A stretch of 64,000 nucleotides of DNA from Lepus europaeus (lineage: Eukaryota > Chordata > Mammalia > Lagomorpha > Leporidae). Shown piece after piece: positions 50,301 through 58,800 of this stretch. Under the pieces are notes generated by a model that searched no databases, was not told where the DNA came from, and worked only from the letters and a program-made list of their open reading frames with translations. The stretch is from assembly GCF_033115175.1 (NCBI RefSeq), contig NC_084827.1, forward strand, positions 182,953,388-183,017,387, read 5' to 3'. The position numbers and the translations under genes were made by a program. Each line of letters starts with the position of its first letter. The stretch's first letter is position 1.

Positions 50301-53300
50301 CCCGTGTTTGTCCGAGGAGGGAGGGAGGGACGGGGGCTGTGCTGGGGCTGCTGGAATAGCACAGGCCGCCGGGCTGGCTGGGCAAGGTGGCCGGGGGGTG
50401 GCTGGGGGCGCCGTGGCCTCTGTCTGCACCGCGGAGGTGGGGACTGGGGGCCCGAGCAGGGACGTGCACGGCGGGAGTGGCCCTCAAGGTGGACCCCTGG
50501 CCTGAGGAGACTGGGCCCGCCTCTGTGCACAGCAGCATGGCCGGGGGCCGTCATCACCTGCCCCCCAGCCTCTCCCAGCTCTGTGCTGGCCTGGCCTGCT
50601 AAGGGACGGGGTTGGGGCAGCCGCTCGGCCCCTTCCCCGCAGGCGGGCCTGGCCCTGTGGAGGACCTGGTGGGGGAGGGGTCCACCTCCGGACAGTGCGC
50701 CCCCCCCGGGAGAGCGGGGGAGCCAAGTGAGGGGGTGCAGGCGGGTCCTCTGTCCCAGCCCTGGCTGCCAGGCCACTGCCCACGAGGGCAGGATGGGGAG
50801 CCCAATCTGCCAGGCTAGGCGTCTCTGAGCCCTGGCCTAGGACAGGCATGGTCCCCACCCCCAGCTGCCCCCCAAGGCCCTCCCTCCTGGAAAGAGGCTG
50901 GTTCCGACCCGGTGCACCACAGCCACCTGCCCTGCTGGGTCCAGGATGCACGGGGCTGGCTTCTGGGTCAGGCTCCACTGACACACCCAACGGCCTCTCA
51001 CAGGGGCACCTCAGGCCATAAGGCGGAGGCTGGGGAGGGCTCAAGCCTCAGAACATTCCAGAACTGAGCCCCCCAGGCCCGGACCCCAACCTGAGAAAGC
51101 TCCCCTCCCGACCCCGGCCTCTCCCTGGTGCGGGGGTGGGGGGCATTGGCCCCTGGCCCGCCTGCCGCAGGCTCCATGGATGTGGCAGGTCCACCCCTCC
51201 CATCAACAAGACGGGCAGAGCTTGGCGGGGCCCAGCCAGGGGCTCCAGGCCTCCCCACCCACAGCTGGGGCTTACATCCTGCATCCCACCAGGGGCTCCG
51301 GGCCCTTCTCACTGAGCATGTGGGAGGGACTGCCCCGCCCAGGCCGTCCCCTGGGAGGCGGGGTCTGGCCTGGGAGGAGTGGGACCTGGGCGGGGAACAG
51401 GGACGACAGACCTCCGCTCCCTGGGCCTCAGCATGCTGGTCTCTCGAAAGCTTTCATCGGAACGTGATTGGCACCTCTGAGCCCATGGCGCCCTGGGCGG
51501 GGTGCACGGTGGGCGGGGCCCGGCCCCAGGCCCCAGGGCGCCGGCTGCTCCAGGGCCTGTGCGCAGAGTCCTGTGGAGCCGTGTATGGCTCCTGGCTGGG
51601 CACCCACTGTGGGAGGTGGGTGCCTCGCCCCCTGGTGCCGGTGTGGGGCGGAGGAGGCCTGCACTCCCTCCTCTCCTCTACCCAGCTCCGGGCCCTGGGC
51701 CAGGGGCACCTGCTAGGCCCGGAACCCATCGCTTGGAGCCTTGAGACTGCGGCCCCCTTCCCACCCCACACGAACCCAGCCCTGGCTCTGCTGGGCCCAG
51801 GACAGGCGCCCTGCCATGTCAGGCGGCAGTGGGGCCAAGCTGGGCTGGGAGTGGCTGTGCTGGGAGACACCCCTGCCTCGGGGCAGAGGGCTGGCGCTCT
51901 GTGCTGGCTCCCAAGCCTCCGCCTCCCTCATGCCGGCCCCTCCCCACAGGCGAGCACCTGCGGATCTGCCCTCACGGCTACACCTGCTGCACCAGTGAGA
52001 TGGAGGAGAACCTGGCGAACCGCAGCCGCGGGGAGCTGGAGACGGCGCTGCGGGAGAGCGGCCGCGGCCTGCAGGCCATGCTGGCCACCCAACTGCACAG
52101 CTTTGACGGTGAGCGCAGGCCATGGAGGCCCCGTGGGGCCCGCAAGGGTGGGGTGAGCGCTTTGGGGCTGGGGCCCGGGTTGAAGGCACAGCTGGGACTT
52201 GGGGGATCGCAGTGGGCAGAGGGTGAGCCGGGCACCGGGGAGCTGGAGCTGGAGCCCCTACCCCACCCAGGAGGCCACCCTTGACCCTGTGGAGCCACAG
52301 GCGGGGGGACGCTGGGGGTCCTGCGTGGCCCCTGCAGCCTCAGGCGTGGAAGTCAGCTGTCTTCTTGGGGTCATTGACCCCTCAGTCCTTCCTGGGGCCC
52401 CACACAGGTCCTGGCCTGAGGGTGCCACGGAGGGGACCTCATCATGCCCCCGGTCAGCCAGCGGCACAGCCTGCGTGCCTCAGACAGTGATGCCTGGAGA
52501 TGTGCTGGGGCGGGGGCGGGAGGTGTTGAGGGGGCTTGGCCAAGGCTGCTAGGGGGTCTCTTGTCCTAGCCAGGCCCTGGGAGTCGGTGTGAGGACTCGG
52601 GCCTGATGCCCACTGGGCCTCGTGCCTTAGAGGCCCTGGTGGCCCAGGGTCCTGGGGACGCCGTGGGTCTGCCCCAGTCACCGGGCGGCGCTGGGCCTCC
52701 GGGCAGGGGGCGGGGGGATGTCTGGGGCCGTGGTCCAGGCCCAGGGCCTCACGCCGCCGGCCCGCCTGCAGACCACTTCCAGCAGCTGCTGAACGACTCG
52801 GAGCGGGCGCTGCACGCCGCCTTCCCCGGGGCCTTCGGGCCGCTGTACACACAGAACACCAAGGCCTTCAGCGACCTGTACGCCGAGCTGCGCCTCTACT
52901 ACCGCGGCGCCAACCTGCACCTGGAGGAGACGCTGGCCGACTTCTGGGCGCGCCTGCTCGAGCGCCTCTTCCGGCAGCTGCACCCCCAGCTGCTGCTGCC
53001 CGACGACTACCTGGACTGCCTGGGCAAGCAGGCCGAGGCGCTGCGGCCGTTCGGCGAGGCCCCGCGCGAGCTGCGCCTGCGGGCCACCCGCGCCTTCGTG
53101 GCAGCCCGCGCCTTCGTGCAGGGCCTGGGCGTGGCCGGCGACGTGGTCCGCAGGGTGGCGCAGGTGCGTCCGGGGACCCTAAGTCCTGCCCCCAAAACCC
53201 AGCTCCTCCGAACCTTGCAGTGACCTGGGCAGGAGACAGAGCAGCGGGCTGGGGGCACCTGAGGCCAGGCCCCCTGGGGTAGGGCATGAGGAGGGGCTCA

Positions 53301-56241
53301 GCCTCCAGCCCCCACCAGCCAGGGTTCCTGGGAAGTCGCCCAGCTCCCAGCTGCATGGCCCCTGGGGTTGGAGATAGCAGGGTGCCGACAAGCCCCAGCC
53401 TGTGGCTCTTGTCAGTGTCCCCAAGGCTGGCTGGGGCCCAGGCCCCTCGGACTGGTTGGGGTGCCCCGTCCCTGGCAGGGGGCCCGGCTCAGACTGCCTG
53501 TGCTCCCCAGGTGCCCCTGGGCCCCGAGTGCTCCCGGGCGGTCATGAAGCTGCTGTACTGTGCGCACTGCCTGGGGGTCCCCGGCGCCCGGCCCTGCCCC
53601 GACTACTGCCGGAACGTGCTCAAGGGCTGCCTGGCCAACCAGGCCGACCTGGACGCCGAGTGGAGGAACCTCCTGGGTGAGCCCCCCCACCCGCCAGGGC
53701 TGCCCGGCAAGGGGCACGCACACCAGGGCCGGCTCCGGGCGGGCTGTGGGTCAGGGCACAGATTTCTGTCTGTTTGCCCGAGTGGTGCCAGGAGGAGTCC
53801 TGGGGGCCGTGGTTCTTTGTCCTTCCCCACCATGACACAGACACGCACTGAGAGCTGGCAGGCCGGCTCACGTGCAAGCTGGTACGTACTGATGTGTACC
53901 TAGTGCGCGTGCGGTACGTACTGATGTGTACCTAGTGCGCGTGCGGTACGTACTGATGTGTACCTAGTGCGCGTGCGGTACGTACTGGTGTGTACCTAGT
54001 GCGCGTGCGGTACGTACTGGTGTGTACCTAGTGCGCGTGCGGTACGTACTGATGTGTACCTAGTGCGCGTGCGGTACGTACTGATGTGTACCTAGTGCGC
54101 GTGCGGTACGTACTGATGTGTACCTAGTGCGCGTGCGGTACGTACTGATGTGTACCTAGTGCGCGTGCGGCTGTCAGGTACGTGTGCAGCTGTGAGATGG
54201 GTCAGCGTGCGTGGTGTCCAACATGAAAGTGCTCACGTGTGCCTAGGCCAAGACATGGTCCCCAGCACACATGATGTCCGTGGGAAGGTATGTGGTGAGC
54301 CAACGAGAAAGCTTGTCGACACACGTGAGCCTTGCAAATGCTTGTGCACACGGGAGAGGTGGCAAATGCACAAGCAAACCGTGTGGCTCGCGTGTTCACG
54401 AGCCGTCACACCTGCGTGCATGTGTGGACGTAAGGGGGCCAGCAAGCGTGTGGGGTGTGACCACCCTAAGCCGGGCCAGCTGCACACGTGCTCCTGGGGT
54501 CCCCGTGGTGCTGGCTTGACGGACGTGCACACGTGTGTGCGTCACGTGACGTGTGCGTGTTGGCCCGTGGCAGACTCCATGGTGCTCATCACTGACAAGT
54601 TCTGGGGCCCCTCGGGCGCGGAGAGCGTCCTCGGCGGCGTGCACCTGTGGCTGGCAGAGGCCGTCAGCACCCTCCAGGACAACAGAGACTCGCTCACGGC
54701 CAAGGTGCGAGCGGGCGGGGCCGCGGGGGCAGGGGCCGCTGTGGCCCCGTGCGACCCCTCCAGGACCCTGTGGTGTCTTCCCAGGTCATCCAGGGCTGTG
54801 GGAACCCCAAGGTCAACCCCCAGAGCACTGGGCCCGAGGAGAAACGGCGCCGGGGCAAGCTCACGCTGCAGGAGAAGCCTCCGTCAGGCACGCTGGCCAA
54901 GCTGGTGAGTGCCCCCCACCCAGGCGGCTGGGGCCTGGCCAGGGCTGGGGGTGCTGAGTGCCCCCCCACAGCTGGGGCCTGGCCAGGGCTGAGTGCCCCC
55001 CCTGCTCCGCGGCTAGGGCCTGGCCAGGGCTGGGGGTGCTGAGTGCCCCCCTCCCCCGCCCCGTGGCTAGGGCCTGGCCAGGGCTGGGGGTGCTGAGTGC
55101 CCCCCTGCCCCACGGTTGGGGTCTGGCCAGGGCTGAGTGCCCCCCCCCACCCCACCACGGCTGGGGCCTGGCAGGGAGGTAGTTGGAGGGGAGGACAGGC
55201 CACCCAGTGGCCTCACCACTGCCCGGCAGGTCTCCGAGGCCAAGGCCCAGCTCCGCGACGTCCAGGACTTCTGGATCAGCCTGCCAGGGACGCTGTGCAG
55301 CGAGAAGATGGCCGTGAGCTCTGGCAGCGACGACCGCTGCTGGAACGGCATGGCCAAGGGCCGGTAGGTGCCGCTGGCCGCTGACCGTCCTGCCCACGTA
55401 TCCCGGCTGGGCCCCAGGCCTGGGCCGTGTCCTCCACGTGCCGCACTGTGGACACGTGGACATGGGAGGCTGGAGTGGGAGGCCTCCCTCCTGGGGGCCA
55501 TGGGGGGTCCCGGGCACAGCACAGTGACCCGAGGCCCCGCCCCCAGGTACCTCCCCGAGGTGATGGGTGACGGCCTGGCCAACCAGATCAACAACCCCGA
55601 GGTGGAGGTGGACATCACCAAGCCAGACATGACCATCCGCCAGCAGATCATGCAGCTCAAGATCATGACCAACCGGCTGCGCGGCGCCTTCAGCGGCAAC
55701 GACGTGGACTTCCAGGACGCCAGTGAGGGCGGGCGGGCGGGCGGGGCAGGGCGGGGTGGGCTGGCGGGCGGGGCAGGGGGGCGGGGGGCCCCCAAGGCTT
55801 CGTGCTCCCCCCGTGGCGCCAGGGGCCCTGCTGCTGCCTGGGCGGGGACACCAAGCCCCCCTTTCCCCATGGCCCCGGGGCACCATTGAGGCCTGGCAGG
55901 GGTGGGGCACTGACAGGGGCCCACTGCTGTGGCCCTGGACCCCTGCACGTGACGGGCACCGGGGTCCCTGGGCAGGGCCGGACCCACTGAGCCTCCTGTC
56001 CCCCTCCCCAGGTGACGACAGCAGCGGCTCGGGCAGCGGCGGTGGCTGCCCGGAGGACGTGTGCGGCCGGAGGGCGGGCAGGAAGAGCTCGGGCTCGCGG
56101 ACGCCCCTGACCCACGCCCTGCCTGGCCTGTCGGAGCGCGAGGGGCAGAAGACCACAGGCGCCGGCTGCTCCCGGCCCCAGGCCTCGCTGCTCCTGCTCC
56201 TGAGCCCGGTCCTGGCAGCGGCCGGGCCCCGGTGGCGGTAA
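38243..56241 (+). CDS. GPC1: Glypican-1, nine-exon gene (whole coding span)
   Basis: This gene encodes a cell-surface heparan sulfate proteoglycan, GPI-anchored, that acts as a co-receptor for FGFs and other heparin-binding ligands. Coding exons are 38243-38408, 51950-52108, 52772-53163, 53511-53676, 54574-54704, 54785-54904, 55230-55363, 55547-55722 and 56012-56241. All introns are GT-AG, and the exons sum to 1674 nt (557 codons plus TAA). Human GPC1 has 558 residues and the same intron phases fit. In the joined product I count a signal peptide at residues 1-23, 14 mature cysteines (32, 62, 68, 69, 191, 246, 256, 259, 268, 272, 279, 343, 401, 415), N-glycosylation sequons at N79 and N116, a basic KRRRGK cluster at 358-363, Ser-Gly heparan sulfate sites at 486, 488 and 490, and a hydrophobic GPI tail. 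No frameshift or early stop is seen. Identification rests on recognising the family sequence and is very secure. Confidence 0.98.
38409..39130 (+). promoter_or_regulatory. Downstream half of the GPC1 CpG island (intron 1)
   Basis: CpG-dense start of intron 1, with a short CGCT/GCTC run near 38970-38990. The long minus-strand open frame across it (about 750 codons) is what GC-rich DNA without stops gives, and it shows no recognisable protein. Confidence 0.6.
45657..45862 (+). repeat. 33-bp minisatellite in GPC1 intron 1, 6 copies
   Basis: Unit GGGGGACGGTCCGAGGGCGG + CCGGCCGTGGGGA. The first copy has CAGTCC and the last GGCTGTGG. As 33 is a multiple of three, six perfect 11-residue repeats appear in every open frame. 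Confidence 0.95.
47085..47335 (+). mobile_element. CSINE fragment with long (TC)n in GPC1 intron 1
   Basis: GACCCGGGAGACCTGGACGG, CATTTGGGAAGTGAACCAATGGATGGG and a CTTTTCAAATATGTAATTTC tail. The CT tract has grown to a pure (TC)n run at about 47252-47301. The left end is eroded. Confidence 0.75.
48600..49430. promoter_or_regulatory. Second CpG island inside GPC1 intron 1
   Basis: Sequence from about 48.6 to 49.4 kb is as CpG-dense as the promoter island (runs such as GGCGGCGCCGCGCGGCGCGG near 48680) and sits in an intron that is otherwise CpG-poor. It lies about 0.9-1.7 kb upstream of miR-149. It could be an alternative promoter for GPC1, a promoter for the miRNA, or one for an antisense RNA. 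Long open frames on both strands are GC artefacts. Confidence 0.55.
50267..50355 (+). ncRNA. MIR149: miR-149 precursor hairpin
   Basis: This 89-nt segment matches the known mir-149 stem-loop in order and length. The 5p mature arm is at 50281-50303 (starts TCTGGCTCCGTGTC, seed CTGGCTC), a loop follows, and the G-rich 3p arm is at 50322-50342 (AGGGAGGGACGGGGG start). From my knowledge of the human precursor, both arms look unchanged and differences fall in the loop (CGTGTTTG) and the basal stem. It lies in intron 1 of GPC1 on the same strand, as in human, so it may be processed from the GPC1 primary transcript or from a local promoter. Confidence 0.95.
50356..51949 (+). other. GPC1: GPC1 intron 1, distal part
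   Basis: About 1.6 kb between miR-149 and exon 2. The sequence is GC-rich and unique-looking, with no SINE, minisatellite or exon that I can support, and ends in a normal pyrimidine tract and CACAG acceptor. Confidence 0.7.
51950..52108 (+). CDS. GPC1: GPC1 coding exon 2
   Basis: Encodes residues 56-109 (phase 1 in and out): [20 protein letters not shown] at the start, then the sequon N79-R-S. The acceptor is CTCCCCACAG|GC and the donor is GACG|GTGAGC. Cysteines 62, 68 and 69 belong to the conserved glypican core set. It follows the 13.5 kb intron that carries miR-149. Confidence 0.97.
52772..53163 (+). CDS. GPC1: GPC1 coding exon 3 (largest coding exon)
   Basis: Encodes residues 109-239 of the all-helical glypican core, from [14 protein letters not shown] (sequon N116) through the helical [20 protein letters not shown] segment to the end of VRRVAQ. 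It contains Cys191 ([10 protein letters not shown]). The acceptor is GCCTGCAG|ACC and the donor is GCGCAG|GTGCGT. The exon is very GC-rich, with high third-position GC. Confidence 0.97.
53511..53676 (+). CDS. GPC1: GPC1 coding exon 4 (cysteine-rich)
   Basis: Encodes residues 240-295. It carries six core cysteines (246, 256, 259, 268, 272, 279) in the glypican pattern [20 protein letters not shown] and [12 protein letters not shown]. The acceptor is GCTCCCCAG|GTG and the donor is CTGG|GTGAGC, giving phase 0 in and phase 1 out. The next intron holds a 32-bp minisatellite. Confidence 0.97.
53883..54170 (+). repeat. 32-bp minisatellite in GPC1 intron 4, 9 copies
   Basis: Unit TACGTACTGATGTGTACCTA + GTGCGCGTGCGG, nine near-identical copies; only two units differ by A to G (CTGGTG). 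The next 400 bp stays rich in ACACGTG/CACACG words. Confidence 0.96.
54574..54704 (+). CDS. GPC1: GPC1 coding exon 5
   Basis: Encodes residues 295-338, [19 protein letters not shown] through SLTAK. The acceptor is CCCGTGGCAG|AC and the donor is CCAAG|GTGCGA. It reads in frame with exon 4 across the 897-bp intron. The following intron is only 80 bp. Confidence 0.96.
54785..54904 (+). CDS. GPC1: GPC1 coding exon 6 (basic cluster)
   Basis: Encodes residues 339-378 (exactly 40 codons), including Cys343 and a basic run KRRRGK at 358-363. In rodent glypican-1 a similar basic cluster has been discussed as a nuclear localisation motif. The acceptor is TCTTCCCAG|GTC and the donor is AAGCTG|GTGAGT. 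Confidence 0.96.
54913..55175 (+). repeat. Imperfect minisatellite in GPC1 intron 6
   Basis: Five or six units of 40-60 bp sharing GGGGCCTGGCCAGGGCTG(GGGGTGCT)GAGTGCCCCCC. It fills most of the 325-bp intron. Confidence 0.9.
55230..55363 (+). CDS. GPC1: GPC1 coding exon 7
   Basis: Encodes residues 379-423, [20 protein letters not shown], then Cys401 and Cys415 ([12 protein letters not shown]). The acceptor is GCCCGGCAG|GTC. The donor must be GGCCG|GTAGGT so that the split Arg codon (CG + G) joins exon 8 as R-YLPEV; reading on instead would hit TAG at once. Confidence 0.96.
55547..55722 (+). CDS. GPC1: GPC1 coding exon 8
   Basis: Encodes residues 423-482: [20 protein letters not shown], then the conserved stretch [20 protein letters not shown], ending FQDAS. 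This is the most conserved C-terminal core segment of glypican-1. The acceptor is CCCCCAG|GTAC and the donor is GCCA|GTGAGG. Confidence 0.97.
56012..56241 (+). CDS. GPC1: GPC1 coding exon 9 (heparan sulfate and GPI region)
   Basis: Encodes residues 482-557 and TAA. It begins [11 protein letters not shown], giving three Ser-Gly heparan sulfate attachment sites at S486, S488 and S490, numbered as in human. A flexible basic stalk follows, then the GPI-anchor signal, a Leu-rich tail ending PRWR. The tail is one residue shorter than human. At position 530, where human has the GPI attachment serine, this protein has threonine, followed by G531-A532-G533 (see findings). The acceptor is CCTCCCCAG|GTGAC. 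Confidence 0.97.
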
Positions 56242-57530
56242 CTGCCCCCGGCCCAGGGACGGAGGCCAAGGACAACTTTGCCAAAACACAGAACAGATAC
56301 TCGACTCCCCTTGGCCGGGGGTGGGGCACAGCGGCTCTGACCCCACGGCCTGGCCTCCGCCTCCGCCCTGGCGCTCAGTTTGTGCGAGACCCTCAGGTCA
56401 GCGGGGAGCCTGCGCTCTCAAAAGCCATGCATTTCAGGGACCTCAGGGCACCCGGCTGCCCCCCCGCTCCCCCCCGAGGCCTGCAGAGGAGGTGGCCGGA
56501 AGCCACGCCTCACCGGAGGCCACGAGTGGCCTGTGCCTTCCTCATCTTCCTCCTCCCACTGGGGACGTGCTGCAGGGCAAAGCCGACAGCCTCCCCCAAG
56601 CCCCGGGGAAGGCGGCTGGGGTCTGCGTCGGCTCTGGCGGGTCTTCCCAGGCCGCGCACACCCCCTCCACCTCGGCGAGGGCTCTGAGCCACACCCCCCC
56701 TCCCGTGCCGGCTGGCCCTGTCCAGCGGAGCCCTCAGATCCACAGTGAGGGGTCCCCCGGAACATGGATGCGGCCACTCTGTCTTCTCTTCCAGAGTGGG
56801 GTGCTGTCCCCAGCCCCGAGGGAAGCAGCACCGACCCCCCCACCGCGGACAGGAGCCAGGTCCCAGGTCAGGGCGTCCCTGGCCACAAGGGATGTGGGGT
56901 GGCTGGGGAAGCTTCAGCTCAGATCGGACGCCCGGTCCCTCCCTGGGCCCGGCCAGCTGTGCGGAGGAGGAGGGCTGTGGCGGCCACGGGCTGCTGTGGA
57001 CAGGCTCAGCCTGATCCTGCTCACCAGGCCCCTCCCACCATCTCCCAAATGGCCTTGGAGGGACCCAGAACCACCCTGGGCCCTGGTGGCCATCCCTGGT
57101 CCCAGGCCCTGTGTCTCCCTAGCTCACCCAGCAGTCAGGGCCGCTGCCCCCAGGCCAGGGATCGGGACGGCGAGGGTCTGGGGGTGCCGAGCCGCCGTGG
57201 CCAGGGGTCATCCGGGAAGGCCGCTTAGCCCTTCAGATTCCCACTGGGGCCCGGAGGCCTCCGGACAACACCGCGGGCTGATGTTTGCTCACTGCTCCAC
57301 CAGGGCGGCCCACAGCTGCCCCCCCCCCGCACAGCCCTGCGCATGCCAGCCAGGCAGGGGTCGTGGCAGGAGCTGGGCGTGGGCCCTGGAACAGCAACCA
57401 CCCAGGTACCAGGGTGGCAGCACCCAGGCTGCCCTGCAGGGGGCGCTGTGCTGTGGCCTGCCCGGTCCCTGCCATTCGTGTGACCCTCGAGTCCATGTGT
57501 GAATAAAAGGCTAGAGACCCACGGCACAAG
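56242..57530 (+). other. GPC1: GPC1 3' untranslated region
   Basis: Non-coding GC-rich sequence between the GPC1 stop and the poly(A) signal. Its length (about 1.3 kb) is reasonable for glypican-1 mRNA. Open frames here are short and show no family similarity. The exact cleavage site is inferred as 15-30 bases after the AATAAA at 57502. Confidence 0.8.
57502..57507 (+). terminator. GPC1: GPC1 poly(A) signal AATAAA
   Basis: A canonical AATAAA (in GTGAATAAAAGG) about 1.26 kb after the GPC1 stop. It is the first canonical signal downstream of exon 9 on the + strand. Confidence 0.85.
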
Positions 57531-57870
57531 GCCTCCTGCCATCCCTCCTTCCTGCCTCTTGCTCAGCCCTGCGGGGCCTGGCCCAGGGTGCACTGGGAGA
57601 TGGGGAGGGGCTTCAGCACGGATCGTCCCCAGCCAGCCACTCACAGGGGCCTTGGGCAGGCTCCGGCTCCTGGTAGGTGGCCTGAGGCCAGGGCACAGGG
57701 ACCAGCACTGCCCCTGGCCAGGCTGGGCCTGGTGTGACCCGAGGGGCGGGGGATCAGTCTGTCCCCAAGCCAAGGGCCCTGCCGCATCCTTAGGGTGCCC
57801 GTCCCTGCAGGCTCACGCGGTGGTGGGCTCCCTGGTCAGAGGAGCAGAGCCCACACGGACATGGCAGCCT
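57531..57870. other. Intergenic gap between convergent gene ends
   Basis: About 340 bp between the inferred GPC1 cleavage site and the inferred end of the minus-strand gene. No other feature is seen. Confidence 0.6.
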
Positions 57871-57885
57871 GGGCCCTGCACGTGC

Positions 57886-57891
57886 TTTATT
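57886..57891 (-). terminator. Minus-strand poly(A) signal (TTTATT on +)
   Basis: AATAAA on the minus strand in GAATAAAGCACGTG, 251 bp past the stop of the minus-strand terminal exon. It implies a transcript end near 57.87 kb, about 340 bp from the inferred GPC1 mRNA end. Confidence 0.7.
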
Positions 57892-58142
57892 CGGGAGCTG
57901 CACTCCGCAGCCCCCACCCAGGCCCTGAGTGCTGGGGCCCGGCAGCTCCCTGGGTCCAGCAGAGCTCCACGTGGGCCTCCTCCAGGCCCCTCCCCGCCCT
58001 GCCCGGTCACCGCAGCGTCCTCGCCCACTGCCCCTCCACGGTCCCAGGGAGCCGAGCGCCTGGTGGCCCAGCTCCTTCCCTGCGAGCCCGGGCCAGCCCC
58101 AGCCTGGGTGGGCCAGGACGCAGCCGCAGCAGCTCCCCGTGG
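57892..58142 (-). other. 3' UTR of the minus-strand gene (probably ANKMY1)
   Basis: About 250 bp of GC-rich non-coding DNA between the TGA at 58143-58145 and the minus-strand AATAAA, a plausible short 3' UTR. Confidence 0.5.
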
Positions 58143-58291
58143 TCACTGCGCGCCGTAGCCAGAGTGCACGTGCTTCGGATGGCCCCGTGGCGTCCTGGTG
58201 CTCTCCGTGTCCTGAGGGGCCCCCTTGTTCGGCTCTTTTTGCAGCTTCCGGAAGCTCCGCGTGAGCCAGGAGGAATAGTGATGCTCCCTGG
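58143..58291 (-). CDS. ANKMY1: Terminal coding exon of convergent gene, probably ANKMY1 (partial)
   Basis: On the minus strand a good acceptor (CTCTCCCCACAG|CC) opens a 149-nt exon. It reads REHHYSSWLTRSFRKLQKEP and ends HSGYGAQ then TGA at 58145-58143. It enters with two bases of a split codon. A minus-strand AATAAA lies 250 bp beyond the stop, as expected for a last exon. In human the gene directly downstream of GPC1, convergent with it, is ANKMY1 (MORN, ankyrin and MYND domains), so the name is inferred from synteny and not from recognised protein sequence. No MYND zinc-finger exon is seen between here and the right edge; upstream exons should lie beyond 64 kb. Confidence 0.5.
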
Positions 58292-58800
58292 CTGTGGGGA
58301 GAGGGTGCAGGTCAGACTGGGGGGCAGACGGGGGGCAGGTGGGGGAGAGGGTGCGGGCCAGATGGAGAGCTTGCGGGGCAGGTGGGGGGGCAGACAGCTC
58401 GCAGGGCTGATGGGAGAGCGCAGGGCAGACGGGGCGGGGGGGGCAGATGGTGAGAGGGAGAGGGTGTAGGTCAGACGGGAGGGGGCAGGTGGGGGAGAGG
58501 GTGCAGGTCAGGTTGGGGGAGGGTGCAGGGCAGATGGGGGTCAGGTCGGGGGCAAACGGCGAGCGCACAGGGTAGACGGGGGAGAGGGCACAGGGCAGAT
58601 GGGGCAGGCGGTGGCAGATGGTGGGGGGCAGACAAGGGGAAGGGCACAGGGCAGGTTGGGGGGAGGGTACAAATGGGGAGAGATGGGGCAGACAGGCAGG
58701 TAGGGGACATGTGGGGGGCAGGGAGCAGGTGGGAGCAGACAGGGACATGGGGGTGAGTAGCAGGTACGGGCAGACGGGGAAGAGGTGGGGGCAGGCCGGG
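58292..58800. repeat. G-rich imperfect tandem repeat in the minus-strand gene's last intron
   Basis: About 0.5 kb of degenerate repeats built on GGGGGCAGATGGGGGAGAGG-type units with AGGGCACAGGGCAGA spacers. On the minus strand it forms a long C/T-rich tract running straight into the acceptor of the terminal exon. Translated, it gives Pro/Cys/Leu/His-rich frames that are not credible proteins. Confidence 0.75.
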
